Assembly: GCA_002412715.1 (NCBI GenBank)
Contig: DHVP01000034.1
Span: forward strand, 40,718 to 104,717
Length of the DNA: 64,000 nt
Source of the DNA: Deltaproteobacteria bacterium UBA5205
GTDB taxonomy: Bacteria; Desulfobacterota; Syntrophorhabdia; Syntrophorhabdales; Syntrophorhabdaceae
Direction: 5' to 3'
The notes below the pieces were generated by a model. It saw only the letters and a program-made list of their open reading frames with translations. It had not been told where the DNA came from and did no database searches. Positions 34,020 to 42,203 of the stretch are shown here, piece by piece. The translations under genes and the position numbers were made by a program. Position 1 is the first letter of the stretch, and each line of letters begins with the position of its first letter.

Positions 34020-34757
34020 CTACAGGCGGTTGTAGATGAACTGTGGAATGTAAAGCCGGCGCTTGTTAAAAACGACTCCAAGAACTTTGCCGCCGCTCTT
34101 GATGATCGTCTCTTTCATACTCAGGGCCACCTGCCAACGCGTCTTCTCCGCCTCAACCACGATCACGACCCCGTCCACCATGGAGGCGATCGAAGGCCCG
34201 TTTGAGAATACCGCCTGGGGGAGATCGATGACGACGAGTTCAAACCTCTCCCTCAAAGAATCCCAGAACCTCCTGGCATTCTCCAGGCATACCGCCTGCC
34301 CCTCGGAGGCAACGGTATAACGGAAAAGCGGCAATACGCTGAAGCTCCTGCCATTGACGGGGCACAGGGCCCTGTCGATCCCCGAACCTGCTGCCAGGAT
34401 TTCCTCCAGTTTCAAAGCGGGATCCCTCTCCGGATAGTCAAACCCATCGCGGTTCCCGTCGCAATCGACAAGAAGGACATCTTTCCCCATTTGCAGCGAG
34501 ACCGTTTTTGCCAGTTCCCGGGCTATGGTGGACGTCCCTTCCCGTGAACGGGGGCCGACGAAGAGGACGCGGCGGCGAAGGGTGTCCGGAAGGGCCGCGG
34601 TGATTGTCTGGTAGAGTCTGCTCATTTCGACTTCCATTCCGACCTCATTGTTATTGGTCCGGCCGTTTCGCGGCACGGACACGGGGGTAGAGGGCATCAC
34701 CTCGTGCGGCATGTTCCCCATTTCCCGATTTTCCAGTGCGTCATAAATCCTGCTCAT
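34020..34757 (-). CDS. XrtA-associated BY-kinase-like ATPase with degenerate P-loop
   Basis: A 245-aa protein starting at 34757 (MSRIYDAL, the usual opening of this family). The ATPase core shows VLFVGPRSREGTSTIARELA where the Walker A lysine is expected: EGTST replaces GKST. Walker A' (VLLVDCDGNRD) remains, while the Walker B region reads LVVIDLPQA. The C-terminus has only two tyrosines (IPQFIYNRL region) instead of the tyrosine cluster of active BY-kinases. Canonical CpsD/Wzc enzymes autophosphorylate to control chain length with Wzz; here activity may be lost or altered, leaving a structural partner of Wzz. It lies between the ATPase and sugar-transferase genes. Confidence 0.85.
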   Translation of the reverse strand: MSRIYDALENREMGNMPHEVMPSTPVSVPRNGRTNNNEVGMEVEMSRLYQTITAALPDTLRRRVLFVGPRSREGTSTIARELAKTVSLQMGKDVLLVDCDGNRDGFDYPERDPALKLEEILAAGSGIDRALCPVNGRSFSVLPLFRYTVASEGQAVCLENARRFWDSLRERFELVVIDLPQAVFSNGPSIASMVDGVVIVVEAEKTRWQVALSMKETIIKSGGKVLGVVFNKRRLYIPQFIYNRL

Positions 34758-34827
34758 TTTTTGCCTCCTATATGGAATGGATACCGGAATATCACGATCC
34801 CATTCATCTTTGCGGCGAAAAGCGATA

Positions 34828-36081
34828 TCACTGGCTGGCAGACCCGCTTTCCTCGGACAATTCCGGAAATGTAATGGTGCTGCCCACGTGGATAACATTC
34901 GGGTTGGCGACGTGAGGATTATTCTCCTTTATGATCTGGACGATGCGGCTGTCCGCTTTTCCGTAAACCTCCCGCGAAAGCTTGTAAAGACTGTCTCCAT
35001 ACGATACGGACTTCTTGACCACCGCGCCCTTCTTTTCCACCACCGATGCGGGCACGGCAGCGGCGGCATCCCCGGGACTTACCGGGTCCTTCTCTACAGG
35101 CAGCAGTACCGCCCTCATCAGCACCTTGTCGGTCGTTCTACCCTGGATTGTGGTCAGGGCCCGTATCTTGCCGAGGACGGTTTCGTGGTGCGGCAGGAGC
35201 CATGCCATGGCAATGAACAGCACCGTCAATGCAGACAGGGCGGGAAACCACCACCGCCCCCCCGACGGCCACCTCAGACCGTCGAAATCACGTATGATCT
35301 CTTTCACGATTGCGCGGGTAACGGGCTGTTTGCGGTATCCGTATCCCGTAATAAGCGCATTGTCGCATAACACGTTTATGACCCTCGGGATACCCCGGGC
35401 CTTTTTTGTGACTGCCTTCATCGCTGACCTTGTAAAGACCGACGACGCATCGGCCCCGGCCTTCTGCAGCCTGTACCTGATATACTCGGCGCTCTCATCT
35501 TCCGTAAGGGGCAGGATCGTTGACCTGATCGCAAGACGCTGCCGGAGCTGTCTCAACCTGTGCTGTTTCAGTTCCTCCTCGAACTCCGGCTGGCCTATGA
35601 GAACTATCTGAACCAGCTTGTCCTTCGATGTCTCCAGGTTCGAAAGCATGCGCAGGTTTTCCAGTGTATCGAGGGGCATGTTCTGCGCCTCGTCAATGAC
35701 GAGGACCATGGTATTGCCCTTCCTGTATTCTTCGATCAACACTTCGTAGAGCCGATTCGTCATCTCTACCACATCGTTTGTTTCCACCGGCAGTTCCAGT
35801 TCCTGGTAGATCGTCCTTAAGAGTCCTTCGAATGTCAGCTTGGCGTTGAACACGTATATTATCTTGAGGCGCTCCCTGTCGGCACGTTCGAGATAGGACC
35901 GCAAAATAGTGGTTTTTCCCACACCAACGGCACCGACAATTGCCACAAACCCCTTCCTCTTTTCGATCCCGTATATGATGGCCGCCAGCGCTTCCTTGTG
36001 ACTGGGGCTCAGATAGAGGAACTCGGGATCCGGAGTGATATGAAAGGGCTGTTTGCGAAGATTATAAAAATTGAGATACAT
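34828..36081 (-). CDS. ExeA-like AAA ATPase of XrtA/PEP-CTERM loci with C-terminal LysM
   Basis: The 417-aa protein begins with the family signature MYLNFYNLRKQPFHITPDPEFLYLSPSHKEAL. It has Walker A GAVGVGKTT near residues 50-58, Walker B VLVIDEAQN near 132 and a sensor region through RGIPRVINVLCDNAL. A TM helix at about 282-300 is followed by a periplasmic linker and a LysM-type domain (YGDSLYKLSREVYG, INPHVANPNVI-like core, GSTITFP) at about 355-408. The family is linked to polymer export in XrtA clusters, possibly coupling ATP hydrolysis to the envelope; LysM would bind glycan or peptidoglycan. Confidence 0.93.
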   Translation of the reverse strand: MYLNFYNLRKQPFHITPDPEFLYLSPSHKEALAAIIYGIEKRKGFVAIVGAVGVGKTTILRSYLERADRERLKIIYVFNAKLTFEGLLRTIYQELELPVETNDVVEMTNRLYEVLIEEYRKGNTMVLVIDEAQNMPLDTLENLRMLSNLETSKDKLVQIVLIGQPEFEEELKQHRLRQLRQRLAIRSTILPLTEDESAEYIRYRLQKAGADASSVFTRSAMKAVTKKARGIPRVINVLCDNALITGYGYRKQPVTRAIVKEIIRDFDGLRWPSGGRWWFPALSALTVLFIAMAWLLPHHETVLGKIRALTTIQGRTTDKVLMRAVLLPVEKDPVSPGDAAAAVPASVVEKKGAVVKKSVSYGDSLYKLSREVYGKADSRIVQIIKENNPHVANPNVIHVGSTITFPELSEESGSASQ

Positions 36082-36126
36082 GGCTCACCATCCCATCATG
36101 ATTTTCGTTCTCGGCCTCTCCTGAGG

Positions 36127-37509
36127 TCATTTCTTCATGACCGACACCAGAACAGGCACACCGAGGGTCCTCTCGGCGGAGACCGGCGTCGGCATGCCCG
36201 GCGTCATGAGTTCGAGGATTATCGCAAGGGCTATGCCCGCCGCAAGACCGCCGAAGAAACCCCCGCCCGCAAGCTGGGCCCTGGTGAACTTCTGCTTCTT
36301 GGGAAAGGCGGGGACGGTGGCTTTCTGGACAACACTCACAGCCACCATCTTCTGCCGGTCCATATCGTCCATGATCAGAGATTCTTCCAGTTTCCGCGAA
36401 TAGATCTGGTGGTTCTGCTCGAGCTGCGCGGCTTCGCGTTTCAGGGCCTGCAGCTGCCGGCCGTGCCCGTCAAGGGAGTTGAGTTCCCCCTCGACCTGTC
36501 GCATCTGGGCCCTGACACTGCCCGCCCTGGCTCGCGCCATGGTCAGAAGGCCTTCGGTCTTGCCGACCTCGATCATCCGTGCGTCTTCATTATTCTTTCT
36601 TATAGAGTCCTTGAGAGCCTTGAGTTCCTGCTGAACGCCCCGGACCGTACGCGAGTCTTCCGTGTACCTCTCCAGGAGCCCCTGCTCCTTCTGCTGCAGT
36701 GAGACAAGCTGGTTGCGTATCTCGGCAGGGGGTTCGACCGTCCATTTCGGGCTGCGCACAAAGGCCAGCTTCTGTTCGAATTCGGTGATCTCGTTCTGGG
36801 CCGCTTTGAATTTGGTATCGAGGGCCCCGAGCTGGGCTATCAGGTTGCTCTTCTGTTCTTCAAATGAAAAGACCCTGTTCTGCTGCTTGAAGGCGGAGAG
36901 ATTGCCTTCCGATTCACTGAGTCTCTCCTGGAATGTCTTCTCCTGGCGCTCCAGGAACGCGGTGGTTTTGCCGCCGAAAACATCGAGGTGCTTGTCTTTG
37001 AAGTTATCCACCAGCACATTCACCACCTTTGCCGCCGTGGAAGGATCGCGATGGCTGAAGGCGACCTGTATGAGCCCTGAAGCGGGAATGTTCGTGACGT
37101 TGAGACTTTCTTCGAATGCCGCGATGGCCATCTGGTCCGGTTCAGACCGCGCCGCGGACCTTTTCGCCTGCGCGGGGTAAAGATTCTGGATCCCCACCGC
37201 GTCGATCACCCGGGCTATGAGGTCCCGGCTCGTCAGAATGCTTATTTCGCTCTTCATGATCGTCTCAGGCTGGATGGAGAGGCCGGTGCTCGGATTCGTC
37301 CCCTCGGATGTCCTCATGAACTCCCTTCCCAGCTTTACGAGAAGAATACTTTTCGCTTCGTAGACGCGAGGGGCAAAAAGGGCATAGAGAAGGATCCCGC
37401 CGAAGACAACTGCAAAGACGGTCAGGATCGTGTACTTACGTTTGAAGATTACGGAGAGAATATCCCGCGTATTCGTAAAATCAATGGGTTGATGCCGTTT
37501 GTCCGTCAT
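36127..37509 (-). CDS. Wzz/GumC-type chain length determinant
   Basis: A 460-aa inner-membrane co-polymerase with TM1 at about 27-48, a long periplasmic region dominated by coiled coil (about 160-370) and TM2 near 405-430 (GGGFFGGLAAGIALAII). The N-terminal Wzz motif follows TM1 (VYEAKSILLVKLGREF). No cytoplasmic kinase domain is fused; the separate BY-kinase-like gene downstream fills that place. The gene is 23 bp after the Wza gene and 45 bp before the ATPase gene, as in other XrtA-type EPS operons. It should set the polymer length together with Wzy. Confidence 0.92.
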   Translation of the reverse strand: MTDKRHQPIDFTNTRDILSVIFKRKYTILTVFAVVFGGILLYALFAPRVYEAKSILLVKLGREFMRTSEGTNPSTGLSIQPETIMKSEISILTSRDLIARVIDAVGIQNLYPAQAKRSAARSEPDQMAIAAFEESLNVTNIPASGLIQVAFSHRDPSTAAKVVNVLVDNFKDKHLDVFGGKTTAFLERQEKTFQERLSESEGNLSAFKQQNRVFSFEEQKSNLIAQLGALDTKFKAAQNEITEFEQKLAFVRSPKWTVEPPAEIRNQLVSLQQKEQGLLERYTEDSRTVRGVQQELKALKDSIRKNNEDARMIEVGKTEGLLTMARARAGSVRAQMRQVEGELNSLDGHGRQLQALKREAAQLEQNHQIYSRKLEESLIMDDMDRQKMVAVSVVQKATVPAFPKKQKFTRAQLAGGGFFGGLAAGIALAIILELMTPGMPTPVSAERTLGVPVLVSVMKK

Positions 37510-37532
37510 GGTTTGTCACCTCCCTTCGTCTG

Positions 37533-38318
37533 TCACGGTGCCACAACTATATTGGCGCCCGTGTCAGGATAGACATTGGTAAAACCGCCAAGGGAATACC
37601 TGTAAGGATTGGCGAAGGTCTGGAATCCAGGAAAACCTCCGGGGACAACTCTGTTGATGTATTCGTCCACGAATTTGTTCACCCTGGCTATGTTCGACTT
37701 TGGCACGTAAACGATGTCGTAAGGCATGAGATAGATATCCTGGCTCAGGTCCGTTCCGTTTATGACGCTGGAAAGATTCAGGTTCGCGGCCATGGGCTTG
37801 CCATCAAAATCCTTGCGGATCACGATTACGTTGCTTATTCTAGCCGACTCGCGAAGCCCGCGGGCCTGGGCTATCGCCCTCATGACCGTTGTAGGGCCCT
37901 TCAGTTCGACCACGCCGGGAAGAAGCACCTCACCGTCAACGAATATTTTCTGGTCGGAAAATCCGCGGACAATGATCGTAATCTCCGGTTTCTTCAGTTC
38001 CGATGCGTAGTTCTGCGTCAACTGATCTCTCAGCTGGCCGGGCGTCAGACCGGCGGCCTTCATCTCCGGGGCCAGCTGCAGAGACAAGCGTCCGTCGGGC
38101 CTTACCGGAACCCCGATCTCATTGAACTCGGGGTTGTTCATGAACTTGATGTCGAGGGTATCTCCCGCCGCAATAACGTATTCCTTCTGTGGATAGGCGC
38201 GCGACTGCTGGTCCATCTGGCTGATAGAAGCCGGATTGATGACAGAATTCGGAGCGCACGCGGCCAAAAGTGCTATCGCGGCAAAGAGACCTGCCATTAA
38301 CGCCGTCCTTGTATTCAT
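37533..38318 (-). CDS. Outer-membrane polysaccharide export lipoprotein (Wza-like)
   Basis: The 261-aa lipoprotein has a lipobox LLAAC (Cys21), a Poly_export domain (YVIAAGDTLDIKFMNNPEFN, VRPDGRLSLQL, GLTPGQLRDQLTQ) and an SLBB domain (KIFVDGEVLLPGVVELKGPTTVMRAI). The C-terminus (GGFTNVYPDTGANIVVAP) is glycine-rich. It matches the PEP-CTERM-type export protein and should form the outer-membrane exit pore. It overlaps the small secreted-protein gene by 4 bp. Confidence 0.93.
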   Translation of the reverse strand: MNTRTALMAGLFAAIALLAACAPNSVINPASISQMDQQSRAYPQKEYVIAAGDTLDIKFMNNPEFNEIGVPVRPDGRLSLQLAPEMKAAGLTPGQLRDQLTQNYASELKKPEITIIVRGFSDQKIFVDGEVLLPGVVELKGPTTVMRAIAQARGLRESARISNVIVIRKDFDGKPMAANLNLSSVINGTDLSQDIYLMPYDIVYVPKSNIARVNKFVDEYINRVVPGGFPGFQTFANPYRYSLGGFTNVYPDTGANIVVAP

Positions 38319-38587
38319 TTCCCCACCTCCTTATTTTGCTTCACTCCCCGCCTGGTAGTTCCCGGAAGTGTCATATCCGAAGCGTCCATACTGTCTCCCA
38401 CCTTGTACATGTCGGCTCTGCCGCTAAGATCGATGTATCGCGCCGGCGTGCCGTTGCAGCTCACCAATGCCCTGTTACCCTCTTTTTCCAGGATGACGCA
38501 GCGGGAGGTCTGACCGAACCCGCAAACGGGGGCAACCAGAAACATCCCCAGGATTGCAAATATCAGGGCGATGCAATGTACTCTCAT
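38315..38587 (-). CDS. Small exported protein preceding the Wza-like gene
   Basis: A 90-aa protein starting at 38587 (AGGAGG 7 bp upstream). A signal peptide (MRVHCIALIFAILGMFLVAPVCGFG) is followed by a mature part of about 65 residues with two cysteines (SRCVILEKEGNRALVSCNG) and the segment YKVGDSMDASDM. The pattern resembles small SH3/OB-like periplasmic domains, but I recognise no family. The ATGA overlap with the Wza gene implies translational coupling and a role near the export pore. Confidence 0.72.
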   Translation of the reverse strand: MRVHCIALIFAILGMFLVAPVCGFGQTSRCVILEKEGNRALVSCNGTPARYIDLSGRADMYKVGDSMDASDMTLPGTTRRGVKQNKEVGK

Positions 38588-38804
38588 TTTTGCCTCCTGA
38601 AAGAAGCCGTTGTTTCCGGACAGGCTACCGCCATTCGACCTTGTGGCCGCCCCGTCAATTTCGCCCCTCGCGGGACTCTGGTATGGTGTATCCATCCTTT
38701 ATCCATCGGCGGTACCGAAGAAGGCTTCTACCCGGTCCCCTGCCGCTTTGTCGCCCCGCCATCGATCACGGCGAAGCAAACCGTTTGTGCAGCTTTATGC
38801 CGCG

Positions 38805-39275
38805 CTACTTTTCATACGCACCAAGACGCTGTGTTCCGTTGCCCGGTTCGTTATTACTCCTGCCGAAGGCGCCGTTCATTTTCCTGATCACCGATACCAG
38901 TTCGCGGAAATCGGCATCCTTATACGTCATGAATCGTGGCCTCAAGCCGTGTCCCAGAGCCACGATTTCTTTTCTTCTGCTCGGGAGGATGAGCACGATC
39001 TGAACGTTGCAGAAGAAGTACCTCATGGAAAGGATGTCCATAAGATCTTCCTTGTCGGCTGCGAACAGTATCGCTATTATCCTGCCTTCGTTGGGAAGGC
39101 ATAATCGTTGTTTCAAACTGGCAAGGCTCCTGAAAAGTTCGATACGTTCATCGAACAGGAGGGGCTCCAGTACATTCCGGAGTTTCCTGGGAATGTCTTC
39201 GTGATTCTTTGCATAAAAAATCGTGTCGTGCCGCCTTTCCGTTTTCGATCGCACCTGTGGGTTTCTCTCGTTCAC
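38805..39275 (-). CDS. Small receiver-like protein, first gene of the EPS operon
   Basis: A 156-aa cytoplasmic protein of unknown function. A GTG at 39275, with AAAGGA 9 bp upstream, is preferred to an ATG at 39314, because that ATG would lie about 5 bp from the transcript start predicted by the sigma-54 promoter. Residues about 55-135 have alternating strands and helices (RIIAILFAADKEDLMDIL, VQIVLILPSR, RFMTYKDADFRELVSVIRKM) like a receiver domain, but the phosphoacceptor Asp is not evident. Similar small proteins are known to me upstream of wza in EPS loci. It may be a regulator that no longer needs phosphorylation. Confidence 0.65.
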   Translation of the reverse strand: MNERNPQVRSKTERRHDTIFYAKNHEDIPRKLRNVLEPLLFDERIELFRSLASLKQRLCLPNEGRIIAILFAADKEDLMDILSMRYFFCNVQIVLILPSRRKEIVALGHGLRPRFMTYKDADFRELVSVIRKMNGAFGRSNNEPGNGTQRLGAYEK

Positions 39276-39330
39276 TTTTCGTGATCCTTTCAATCTCTCA
39301 CGCTTGCAGATCAATGACGGGGATTGTATA

Positions 39331-39345
39331 TCAATAACCGTGCCA
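39331..39345 (-). promoter_or_regulatory. Sigma-54 promoter of the EPS operon
   Basis: On the minus strand TGGCACGGTTATTGA fits the -24/-12 consensus TGGCAC-N5-TTGC, with the GG and the -12 position 12 bp apart and one mismatch at the final C. The transcript should start near 39319, about 45 bp before the GTG of the first EPS gene. An inverted repeat sits immediately upstream and a sigma-54 activator gene lies 220 bp further upstream, so the whole arrangement is coherent. Confidence 0.8.
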
Positions 39346-39357
39346 CAAAATGGCCTA

Positions 39358-39390
39358 CTTGTAAAACGGCTACAGCAGGCCGTTTACAAG
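39358..39390. promoter_or_regulatory. Likely activator binding site (UAS) for the PrsR-like regulator
   Basis: An imperfect inverted repeat, CTTGTAAAACGGC paired with GCCGTTTACAAG (one-base difference), is centred about 30 bp upstream of the -24 element. Fis-type helix-turn-helix domains such as the one at the C-terminus of the neighbouring regulator bind sites of this type. The close distance is unusual for a sigma-54 enhancer, which normally lies 80-150 bp upstream. Confidence 0.6.
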
Positions 39391-39564
39391 ATACTGCCGC
39401 CGTGCTTCCGGCCGTGCGACCCCCGCGATCTGTCCCCTTTTCTGGGACGCTATCCAACAAAACTGGACTACCCGTCCGAGCTCGCCTGACAACTCCCACG
39501 GGGAAGACGTTCCGAGTATTGATGGAAGGGCGGGGAATTTTATGAGTGTGCGAGGGCATAAACC

Positions 39565-40983
39565 TTAGATCTGGTGCCTGATGTTGTACTTCTTAAGAAG
39601 GCCGTACAGTCGTGTTCTTGAGAGCTTCGACAGGGCACAGGCCTCTCTGATATCGCCTGACGACGAGGTCAGAAGGTTCCTGAGATACGTCTCTTCAAGG
39701 TCCGAGTACGCGCTCTGGCGAAACCTTTTCAGACTCAGGAACTGTGACGACTGGAGGTCGAAATCCGATCCGTTGGTTCCGCCGTGGCGGACGGAACGGT
39801 TCTCTTCGAACAGGGATCGTGCAATGTTGATTCGAAGTTCCTGAGGAAGGTGAACAGGGAAGAGTGTCTCTTCATGCAACCCGGCCGCACAGGCATGTTC
39901 GAGAACGTGGAAAAGTTCTCTTACATTTCCGGGCCAGTCGTATTTCATGAGATATTTCAGGAATTCATCGGACACCTTCTTTGGCGTCACACCGAAACGA
40001 TGGCATACCTTTTCCACGTAAAATAGAACCATGTCCCTGATGTCATCGAGATGGCGCCTCAGCGGAGGCAGATTGATCGTCATGGCTCCCAGACGATACA
40101 GAAGATCGCCCCTGAATTTTCCCTCTTCGACCATCTGCTCAAGGTTCTTGTTCGTTGCCGATATGAGCCTGAAGTCGCTTTCGACTTCCTTCTGGCTGCC
40201 TACGGGCCTGAAGCGGTGTTCCTGGAGCACCCTGAGGAATGTCTTCTGCAGGGACAGCGGAAGCTCCCCCATTTCGTCGAGAAAAAGGGTCCCTTTGTGG
40301 GCCTGCCTGATGAGGCCCTCCTGTGCCCTGTCGGCACCGGTAAACGCCCCCTTCGAATGCCCGAAGAGGATGCTTTCCACCAGGGTCTCCGGCAGCGCCG
40401 TGCAATCGACGACCACGAAATTCTCCTGGGACCTCCTGCTGTTCGAGTGGATCGACAGCGCGAAAAGCTCCTTGCCGGTACCCGTTTCCCCCGTGATGAG
40501 AACGTTAAGATCGCTGTCGGCCGCCTGTTTGACCATATCCATGGATGCCCGCATTGCGGGACTGTTGCCGACGATGCCGTTTCGCTTGATCTCCATTTTT
40601 CGACGATTGTTCTGACGTTCGCTGCGGTACTGGACCGCTCGCGAAACTCGCGCCGTCATTTCCTTGATTGAGAGGGGCTTTGGTATATAATCCCATGCGC
40701 CGCTCCGTATTGCCCTCTCGGCGCATTCCGGCGTCCCGCAGGTAGTCATGATGACCACCGTCGGCGAGGAGGGGGCACTATGGATTACGTCTAGGTTATC
40801 GAGGGCGCTTCCGTCCGACTGATGCGCGTCGATGAATACGACATCGGGAGGATCGGATTGAATTTTCTCGAGACCTTCGCTCAGCGTATGTCTCGTCGAT
40901 ACGTCATAACCAAGGCGGATGGCCGACTCGGCCAACATCGCGCAGCTCGATCTTTCACCGTCAACAATCAGTATCCGAATCAT
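39565..40983 (-). CDS. Sigma-54-dependent response regulator, PrsR-like (PEP-CTERM-box type)
   Basis: The 472-aa protein has a receiver domain (ILIVDGE, phosphoacceptor D52 in FIDAHQSDG, K in YIPKPL), an AAA+ domain with Walker A GETGTGKE, intact GAFTGA, Walker B LFLDEMGE, WPGNVREL, and a C-terminal Fis-type HTH (DIREACALSKLSRTRLYGLLKKY). It matches the PrsR class that controls EPS and PEP-CTERM genes together with kinase PrsK. No prsK is present in the window. In the acidic pocket DGE replaces the usual DDE. It most likely activates the sigma-54 promoter at 39331-39345. Confidence 0.92.
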   Translation of the reverse strand: MIRILIVDGERSSCAMLAESAIRLGYDVSTRHTLSEGLEKIQSDPPDVVFIDAHQSDGSALDNLDVIHSAPSSPTVVIMTTCGTPECAERAIRSGAWDYIPKPLSIKEMTARVSRAVQYRSERQNNRRKMEIKRNGIVGNSPAMRASMDMVKQAADSDLNVLITGETGTGKELFALSIHSNSRRSQENFVVVDCTALPETLVESILFGHSKGAFTGADRAQEGLIRQAHKGTLFLDEMGELPLSLQKTFLRVLQEHRFRPVGSQKEVESDFRLISATNKNLEQMVEEGKFRGDLLYRLGAMTINLPPLRRHLDDIRDMVLFYVEKVCHRFGVTPKKVSDEFLKYLMKYDWPGNVRELFHVLEHACAAGLHEETLFPVHLPQELRINIARSLFEENRSVRHGGTNGSDFDLQSSQFLSLKRFRQSAYSDLEETYLRNLLTSSSGDIREACALSKLSRTRLYGLLKKYNIRHQI

Positions 40984-41220
40984 ATCGTGTAATCCCACCT
41001 TCCGCTATCCTGAATATCCACTATGAAGTTCACCGTGCGATGCCGCGAACCGGGTCTCGTCTTCCCCATGGACCTCATGTCCGCGCCGCTTCCGATCGCG
41101 CCGGAAAACATCTATATTACGCTACAACGGACGCCTCTTTCTGTCTGTCGCGTAAGCGACAATAATCGTGTAGTGCTTTGACCGGAAATTCGTCATCATT
41201 TTTCACGACATCCACAGCCA

Positions 41221-41445
41221 TCATCCCGTCCTCTTTATCACCTTGCCCGGTTGTCTGGCCGCCCGCAGTTTTCGGACACACTCCGGGCAGATGCCGTGGG
41301 TCACAACGGCGCCGGCACGCTCTCTCGCATGAATCTGTTTTTCCGATTCTTCCCATGCGCCTTCAACGCTGCGCATCCTTTTGCACCATGCACAGACGCA
41401 AAGCATTCCCGGCGCGGTCTTTGAGGTGTTTGTCGTAAATGTCAT
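41221..41445 (-). CDS. Small Cys-rich protein with C-x-W-C / HGICPEC motif
   Basis: A 74-aa protein with CVCAWCKRMRS in the first half, a Trp and charged spacer, then VVTHGICPECVRKLR. The same four-cysteine motif (CxxC ... HGICPxC) is familiar to me as a C-terminal tail of PAS/histidine-kinase and response-regulator proteins in anaerobic bacteria; here it stands alone. It probably binds zinc or iron. The start is taken at 41445. A longer version up to 41562 would overlap the TPR gene. Its role is unknown. Confidence 0.65.
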   Translation of the reverse strand: MTFTTNTSKTAPGMLCVCAWCKRMRSVEGAWEESEKQIHARERAGAVVTHGICPECVRKLRAARQPGKVIKRTG

Positions 41446-41524
41446 ATGTCTGTGCGCTCCAGATCTTCGTAAGTTCCGCCCCGGTCGCCCCGGCTCGCCA
41501 TTGGGAAGAAACAGGGGTGGCAGG

Positions 41525-41914
41525 TCATTTGCCTGTTCTCTTGCGCGCTGCCAGTATGTCAAGCGCTATCCCGAGACCCAATCTGGCCGCCGCCTTCAAG
41601 TCTCTGACCTGCTGCCTGCGGTTGCCCCGGTCGCCGTGTGCCAGACCGCGATGATAGTAAGCCCACGCAAGCCTGGGGTCCAGCACTATGGCCTTGTCGT
41701 AATCACCGATGGCGTTCAGGCAGTCGCCTCTCCTCTGATACGCACGCCCTCTGTTGTAATAACCTTTTGCGTCACGGGGGTGTGTTTCGATCATCCCGTC
41801 GGGGCCGTTCACCCCTACCCCTACCGAGCGCTCCTTGCATATCCGGGGAAACAGCCCGTGTTCGCAGACTTTTACGGCATTAGCGCCTTTGACGGTCCTT
41901 GAGGAGGTCTTCAC
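41525..41914 (-). CDS. TPR-repeat protein
   Basis: The 129-aa protein has an N-terminal part with four cysteines or basic residues (VKVCEHGLFPRICKERS) and then two to three TPR motifs (GYYNRGRAYQRRGDCLNAIGDYDKAI, AWAYYHRGLAHGDRGN) ending in the common cap DLKAAARLGLGIALDIL. It has no signal peptide, so it is probably a cytoplasmic protein-protein interaction module. It is followed by the small Cys-rich gene and is not obviously linked to the EPS cluster. Confidence 0.7.
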   Translation of the reverse strand: MKTSSRTVKGANAVKVCEHGLFPRICKERSVGVGVNGPDGMIETHPRDAKGYYNRGRAYQRRGDCLNAIGDYDKAIVLDPRLAWAYYHRGLAHGDRGNRRQQVRDLKAAARLGLGIALDILAARKRTGK

Positions 41915-42203
41915 GCCCTTCTCCTTTTTTCCCGCAATCCAGCTCGATCCCTCATTGCGTCACCACTCCCCGGGTCCCATATGCATGCCCGTTCGAGTCA
42001 ATACAATCATAGTGAATGGGGGCGGACTTGTCTGTCACCCTAATCAGCGATTTTTTTGTCGTGCTTTAGTACACGGAAAGAATGAAGCGGGGATGACAGG
42101 AGAAGAAGGTTTCGGGTTTCGGGCAAAAGACCGAAGAGATCGAGCTCTCTGCAGTACCCGGGACGTTAATACCCGAAAACGTCCTTGAGTATCGGGGTGA
42201 ACG
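41915..42203. other. Intergenic region with an inverted repeat, no gene seen
   Basis: These 289 bp separate the TPR gene from the end of recD2. A 7-bp perfect inverted repeat (GGACGTT 42161-42167 with AACGTCC 42178-42184) lies just after the recD2 stop, but no T-tract follows in the recD2 direction. No other feature is apparent. Confidence 0.5.

Noticed and set aside
38588..38804. Possible cyclic-di-GMP (GEMM) riboswitch in the leader before the small exported protein gene
   Set aside because: Short blocks such as ACAAAGC and GGTACCGCCGATGG are loosely similar, but the conserved core and pairing of the family cannot be matched. A covariance-model search would be decisive.
41146..41161. Small hairpin TGTCGC-GTAA-GCGACA as a terminator
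   Set aside because: Stem is only 6 bp and no T-tract follows in either direction.
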